From: Neurospora crassa OR74A
Lineage: Eukaryota > Ascomycota > Sordariomycetes > Sordariales > Sordariaceae
Direction: 5' to 3'
Length of the DNA: 64,000 bases
Assembly (NCBI RefSeq): GCF_000182925.2
Contig: NC_026501.1
Location: 8,287,917 to 8,351,916 of the forward strand
A program made the translations under genes and the position numbers. Numbering within the stretch: the first letter of the stretch is position 1; every line of letters begins with the position of its first letter. Shown here in pieces: positions 59,111-64,000 of the stretch. The notes below the pieces were generated by a model. The model made no database searches. It was not told where the DNA came from and saw only the letters and a program-made list of their open reading frames with translations.

Positions 59111-60764
59111 ATGACATCCCAACCTGCAACGCCGCTACTGTATGTAGAGTTGCTTTCAAATATCCGCCAGATATCGCTGGCCATCTCACTGGGCTCTGCA
59201 AGCGATGCGTCAACACGAGTAGTGGTGGCAGCGGATGGAGAGAATGTCGAGCTCACACACCATGGACAGTCACATACACTACATCTACCCGCAAAGGTAG
59301 CCCTTGGCGGCGCCATTCTGCCAATACAAAGACCTGGAGCCTCTGCGCTCTCCTGGAGGTTACCGTTGGGTCAAGGAACATACACGGATGCATCATCAGC
59401 CGAGTCGTCCACTTGGACAGCCACCGATTTGAAGGCCGGGTCCGAAGTTGTTTGTAGACAATGCCAGGCCGTTGTTGTCAAGCGAGATGTTGTCAAGGTG
59501 TGGAAAGACCTCCCGAGTGAGAACTGGGCTGAGATGATGGAGTTTTGGCACTGTCACAAACCTGGTGACCACGATCATGACCATCACCACCACGACAAGT
59601 CAAACGGCGTTGATGCCAACGGGCAAAGCGATAGGGCAGATGACATGAGTCTTGCAGCTCGAGGATATGGCGCGAGCTCGGCCATTTCGGCGCAACAAGG
59701 TGTTGGGTTTGTTGATCTGACAACGCTGTTATTCGTCGAGCAGGACTGTTCCAACATCACGGTAAGTCCATATGTAGCATGCTCATGACTTGGTCTATTC
59801 ACCGTCTCGAATGCGTCCATTTGAATCTTAGCAGTCGGGGCATCAAGAAGGTAGCCAAGTCGGCCTCGGCCCCTCAATGGCATGGATACCGATACAAATG
59901 CCCAAAATCAAGCAGACTCTGTCCCCTGCTTATGCGGGGCATTGAGTGGTCGACGAACCTGACTTCTGTGATGGGGCGCTTCCAGTCGGTGGATGACAGG
60001 CTGAACCCTCCGCATTTCGCCAGATCATTGCCAAGTCCTAAATGCTCTGGGATTAACTGGAGGAACATCCTTTCTCAACTCTTCACACCAGTAAACCTCT
60101 CCCCTCGTCAGTTAGTGCTGACCATGTTTCCGCTCTTTAGTATTCACTCTCTACCCCTGAGCATGGATCACCAGATAGGCAAGTTGTTGCTTCAGACGAA
60201 AGCAGCAACCAGGTTCGGAGCCTCAACGTGTTTTGCTCTTCCTGTCAATCCCAGCTCGGTTTTTACAATTTCCGGACAGCCGCAGTCACACTCCTAAAGT
60301 GGCAGATTTCGTGCGATTCTGTGTCCAACCTCAGCCCAGGACTTGAAGAGTGTCTTGCCGCGACCCTGATTTCCACCATAGCACGATCAGGATCCTCCAA
60401 GTCGCTGTTGCTTCCCATCACAGAGACCATAGCAACCACAGAGGAAGAAGGGGTAGGGAAGGACCAAGTTGTCCATATATGGGTGCTTAACAGTGGTATC
60501 GTGTTTACATCATCTGCCATGGAGGCCACGGTTACGAGGCCAGGAGCTGAAAGTGGTATTCCGGCTATGAAACTGCTTTATCGGTTGGTTCCCCGAGAGG
60601 AGGCTGACCGCATGCTGGATTCACTTACTGGCGATGCCCAGGAGGTGAACCTTCCGACAGAGGCCATCAAGGAGGTTGTGGAACGTCTAGACAGGAGTAA
60701 CTGTCTGCTGCCTACCACTGAACGGGTATTCAAGGAGTGGAAAGTGGGTTTACTGAGGCGATGA
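59111..60764 (+). CDS. UBE3D: HECT-like E2-binding protein, UBE3D family
   Basis: Proteins of this family (UBE3D, earlier UBE2CBP/H10BH) bind ubiquitin-conjugating enzymes and act as atypical E3 ligases. Exon 1 is 59111-59761 (217 codons, phase 0). The family core is clear: CRQC at 115-118, then WKDLPSENWAEMMEFWHCHK at 131-150. A histidine-rich loop follows. The last exon is read from 60141 to 60764; it contains VFCSSCQSQLG with the second CxxC, VTLLKWQISC, and a C-terminal tail ending WKVGLLRR. Joining exon 1 directly to 60141 needs a 379-nt intron (GTAAGT donor, CTTTAG acceptor, CTGAC branch site) and gives 424 residues, close to the family size. A small extra exon inside that interval is possible but would need weaker signals. 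The gene converges on OGG1, with 75 bp between the stop codons. Confidence 0.83.
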
Positions 60765-60839
60765 ATCCGGAGATGGGAATATGTGCTCAAGTTGGTATGT
60801 ATTGGTAACAAAGCAGCCCCATCGGCGTTATTCTCGACC

Positions 60840-62270
60840 TCAAACTTGACTCTTTATCCTTTTACTGGATCGTAATGTCCGGGTTGTTGTCGTCTGGACG
60901 GTGGCGTCCGGTTCAGCTTTTGGTATCACTTCCGCAGCAACCGTTTTCCGTTTCCTGGACATGGCCACTGACGTTGTGGCGGCCATCTCTTCGCTTTCTT
61001 CGATTTTGACCACCACTCCTTTATTTTTTCCGGGCTTGGGCACAACCTCAGCAGTCGTAACCATCTCTTCCTGGCTTTCCTCTTCGACTTTCACCACCCT
61101 CTTCTTCTCTACCCCAGCTGCTTGTTCGGAAAACGACTTGAGATTCGCAGTAAAGAGGACACTCTGTGCCCAACCAGCCTGAGGACCCCATATCTTCCTG
61201 AAATGGTCGCCTACGGCCACATACATGGCCTTGTTGAGCGTCTTGGTCTTGGCAGACCCTTTCCCACCAAAATTGTAGTCTCTTTGCGCGATCTGCCAAA
61301 CGTGCGTGTCGATGGGAACAGACTCGCCCCACCCGAGACCCATTAGACACACACAATCCGACACCTTGGGGCCAACACCCGGCAGAGTCAACAGAGCTTC
61401 ATGAGCCTTCTGGTAGGTCGGTGGGTTGTCCAAGTCAGCCTTGGATTCAACAGACTCCTTCTCTTCTGCCCCTTCTTCCTTCTTCACTAAAATATCCTCC
61501 TCAGCCGCTCTCAACGCAGGAACACCCGGATTCCTCAACCTCAGCAACCACCTCTCCCCATAAACCTGCGCCACACACCCCGCCGTCTCAGCAATGTACT
61601 TGGCCCTATAACCAAAGCCCAGCTCCCTCAGATGGGCCTCGACCCCTTCCCCCGCCAACGCCTCCGGCCCGGGGAAATCATGAAACGCTTCTCCCTCCAC
61701 GGTGGCCACATAAGGACCGTAGTGCGTACACAGCTTCAGCACCATCTGGCTGATGCGCGAAATGTTGTTGTTGCTGCTGCAGATGAAGGAGATCAGCGTC
61801 TCCCATGCGTCCTGGTTAAGGATGCGGATCCCCGTGAAAGCGGGCGCACGCCGGGCGAAGTTGGCATCTGAAAGAGACCATTGGGCGTAAAGGGTAGTGA
61901 GAGAGTGAGAGAGGGCAAAGTAGTTGTGGAGGAGGACGGACGTGTCGTCTTCGAAGTCCTGGGGGTGTTCATTTTTGGGAGTTGCTGTACTGGTAGGCCA
62001 TGTCACTTTGTAGTGAAGATGGGTGGGATCTTGTTTTAGGGAGATGAGACGGCCTTTGAGGACGCAGTGCCTGGAAAACTGTTAGGACTTGATACTTTGA
62101 ACAGAGAAGAAATAAAAAGAAAAAAAGTAAGATAGTGGTGTGCATTCGGACCATTGTTCATTTATCTTGCGCCATCTAAAGGACTGGCCGCATCGGAGTG
62201 TGGTTTCGATGCAGAGCTCTGTGAGACTGATAGGCAGTTTGCGCCATTCTGTCACTTTCTGGGATGCCAT
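60840..62270 (-). CDS. OGG1: 8-oxoguanine DNA glycosylase/AP lyase (OGG1)
   Basis: OGG1 excises 8-oxoguanine opposite cytosine and nicks the site by beta-elimination, in nucleus and often mitochondria. Exons: 62270-62152 and 62070-60840, giving 449 residues. The N-terminal OGG domain begins near LRCGQSFRWR. The HhH-GPD core has LPGVGPKVSDC with the catalytic Lys at 275 and VPIDTHVWQIAQRDY with the catalytic Asp at 294. NNISRISQMV, the conserved Asn-Asn-Asn-Ile turn, is at about 140-150. An acidic/Lys-rich insert lies at about 230-252, before the HhH. The tail, about 365-449, is Lys/Glu/Val-rich with a basic RKRK cluster likely to act as a nuclear signal. The intron donor is GTCCGA, a weak match, but its branch site CTAAC and acceptor TTTTCCAG are good and the join restores W-H-C-V-L-K-G. 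The gene diverges from U2AF65 across 547 bp. Confidence 0.93.
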
Positions 62271-62817
62271 ATCGTATTTATTAAAAACTCTTAGACTTTG
62301 CAGATAAGACAAAAAGGATATAAGGGTCTTCTATAGAGGCTTGATGTGAAATTCTTTGTCTCCATCCCTTATTATGCAGGTAGATTGATTATCACTTTTG
62401 TTTCTCATGGACCCAAAATCCCAACCCGGATTTGATGGGGGGCAATGCACTGGGGCTGCAAATGCCCTGCGGTGGTGGTTACCTATCTGCTGGAACTAAG
62501 GTACCTCTACAGGGGCAATTCCTCTTCAGTTGTTGCCACGCCATTGCAGGGCGTCAAACTTCCCGGTGTGGATGGGTCAGTGGAACCGAATCGCACGGAA
62601 ACATAGCGCGCTAAGCCGAAAGAGGATCAAGCGCCCTCTGCAGTAACAACGGCTACTGGAAAAGTTGCAGCCTCGCGATCGACGAGACTCGCAATTGGAA
62701 GCTAGGTCAAGCAAAGCCACTTTCCTTTTCATCAAACACCCTCAGAACATTTTCCTGCTTCTTTGGTGCAACCATCTCGTATCACCTCTTTTATACTTAA
62801 CGAGATTTGTGTTGACC
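62271..62817. promoter_or_regulatory. Shared divergent upstream region, OGG1 and U2AF65
   Basis: 547 bp between divergent starts. It contains one exact AGGTACCT at 62499-62506. Promoters of both genes should lie here; no TATA box or named site is clear. Confidence 0.55.
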
Positions 62818-64000
62818 ATGAACGGGGACACCTATTCCTCCAGAGGTATGTTGGCACTGACCGTGGCTATCCGCTAGAACTCAACTTAACCGTGGCGAAA
62901 CAGACAGCGGCCGACACGGTTCGTCTCGCGACTATCCGGTAAGTGTGCCTCGTATACAAACCTAACAGCGGTCTTTTCTGTGGGCCTAAGCTAACCTATT
63001 ATCAGTCCTCGAGACGCGACCGCGATGACAGACGTGACCGTGGAGATCGCAGTGACCGAGGCAGTGGACGCAGACGCTCTCGCTCTCCCGCCGACTACCG
63101 GAGCAGCCGACCCCGTCGCGAAGACGGCGATTTTGACGCTTATTCATCGAGCCGCAGCCACCGCGACCGCGAGCGAGAAGATCGATACTCTGGCCGCGAC
63201 CGTCGTGGACCCGATCGTGGTGATAGGGAGTGGGATCGTGACAGGGGCGCCGACCGTGGAGCCGACCGTGGAGCCGACCGTGGTGCGGATCGTGGCGCTG
63301 ACCGCGGGGCCGAGCGTGGAGGTCGCAGCCGGAGGGACGATGACGAAGGCGGCCGTCGCCGGGACAGAGATCGTGACGTGATGGGAGATGATCGCCGCGG
63401 TGGAGGCAGAAGGGACCGAGAGGCGGACAGGGAGCGCAGGAGGAGTGTCTCGCCGCCCCCCAAAAAGAGGGAACCGACACCCGACTTGACCGATGTCGTT
63501 CCTGTTATAGAGCGCAAGAGGCGCATGACACAGTGGGATATCAAGCCTCCCGGATATGGCAACGTCACCGCGGAGCAGGCCAAGCTCTCGGGTATGTTCC
63601 CATTACCTGGCGCCCCGCGACAACAGGCCATGGACCCGACCAAGCTTCAGGCTTTCATGACCCAGCCAGGTGGAGCTGTCAACAGTGCTGCCCTTAAGCC
63701 TACGAACTCCCGCCAGAGCAAACGACTTATTGTCTCGAATATCCCACCGTCAGCCACCGACGAGAGCCTGTTGGGCTTTTTCAACCTTCAGCTCAATGGC
63801 CTAAATGTAATCGACAGCGCCGATCCTTGCGTCCAGTGCCAAATATCTCCCGATCACAGCTTCGCCATGCTTGAGTTTAGGAACAGCCCGGATGCTACAG
63901 TCGCTCTGGCCCTTGACGGTATCACCATGGAGGCCGAGGATGCCAATGGTGCTGCTGGTGCCGGTGGGCTCAAGATCCGTAGGCCGAAGGACTACATCGT
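62818..64000 (+). CDS. U2AF65: Splicing factor U2AF large subunit (U2AF65), truncated by window end
   Basis: U2AF65 binds the polypyrimidine tract, pairs with U2AF35 and recruits U2 snRNP at the 3' splice site. Exons visible: 62818-62845, 62904-62938 and 63006 to beyond 64000. The first two introns are 58 and 67 nt with CTTAACC and CTAACC branch sites. The N-terminus is Arg/Asp/Ser-rich, an RS-like domain, with a tandem Gly-Ala-Asp-Arg repeat at 63246-63317. It is followed by the tryptophan ligand motif RRMTQWDIKPPGY, which binds U2AF35 in other species, then GMFPLPGAPRQQ. RRM1 begins at about KRLIVSNIPP (RNP2) and includes SFAMLEFR (RNP1). RRM2 and the C-terminal UHM lie outside the window. 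A GTATGTT at the GMFPLP codons looks like a donor but reading through it gives the conserved sequence, so no intron is placed there. Confidence 0.9.
63246..63317 (+). repeat. 12-nt tandem repeat coding for Gly-Ala-Asp-Arg
   Basis: Six consecutive 12-nt units, the last with Glu for Asp, within the RS-like domain of U2AF65. Third positions vary between units (GCC/GCG/GCT, CGT/CGC), so the repeat is not newly made. Confidence 0.85.

Noticed and set aside
59832-59943. Extra exon after the cag at 59834 in the UBE3D-like gene
   Set aside because: It stays open for about 37 codons and then stops, with no good donor before the stop and no family similarity.

Overview
The window reads as chromosomal DNA of a filamentous ascomycete of the Sordariales, most likely Neurospora or a close relative. 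The reasons are short 50-100 nt introns with GT-donors and CTAAC/CTGAC branch sites, the protein families found, and an AT-rich left end that looks like repeat-induced point mutation (RIP). The species call is inference; no marker gene was compared.

Layout. 1-4915 is a RIP-mutated block with no intact gene but two long degraded reading frames. 5486-18852 is gene-dense: ARPC2 (Arp2/3 complex), a Baeyer-Villiger/FMO-type monooxygenase with one apparent frameshift, a five-finger CCCH protein of the ZC3H3/Red5 type, TFIIF beta (TFG2), a HAD-type phosphatase, a small cysteine-rich protein of unknown function, and the membrane-anchored nuclease LCL3. A 3.3 kb non-coding stretch then leads to RAX2 (22115-25873), a large polarity protein. 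A tRNA-Lys(CTT) lies at 26992-27064.

27065-43638 (16.6 kb) and 44911-54878 (10 kb) have no gene I can support. They flank a single C2H2 transcription factor (43639-44910, FlbC-like). These stretches hold long homopolymers (T49, A27, T24, G17), microsatellites, near-perfect inverted repeats and most copies of an 8-bp palindrome, AGGTACCT.

The right end is compact again: SF3B1/HSH155 (minus), a UBE3D-like E2-binding protein (plus), OGG1 (minus), and the start of U2AF65 (plus, cut by the window end). SF3B1 and U2AF65, which bind each other in spliceosome assembly, are under 5 kb apart.

Most genes are housekeeping (actin nucleation, transcription, splicing, base-excision repair, polarity). No bacterial-type operon, CRISPR array or secondary-metabolite cluster is visible. 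The least explained parts are the RIP relics and the gene-free flanks of the transcription factor. Exon borders were placed by eye from splice signals and reading-frame continuity.
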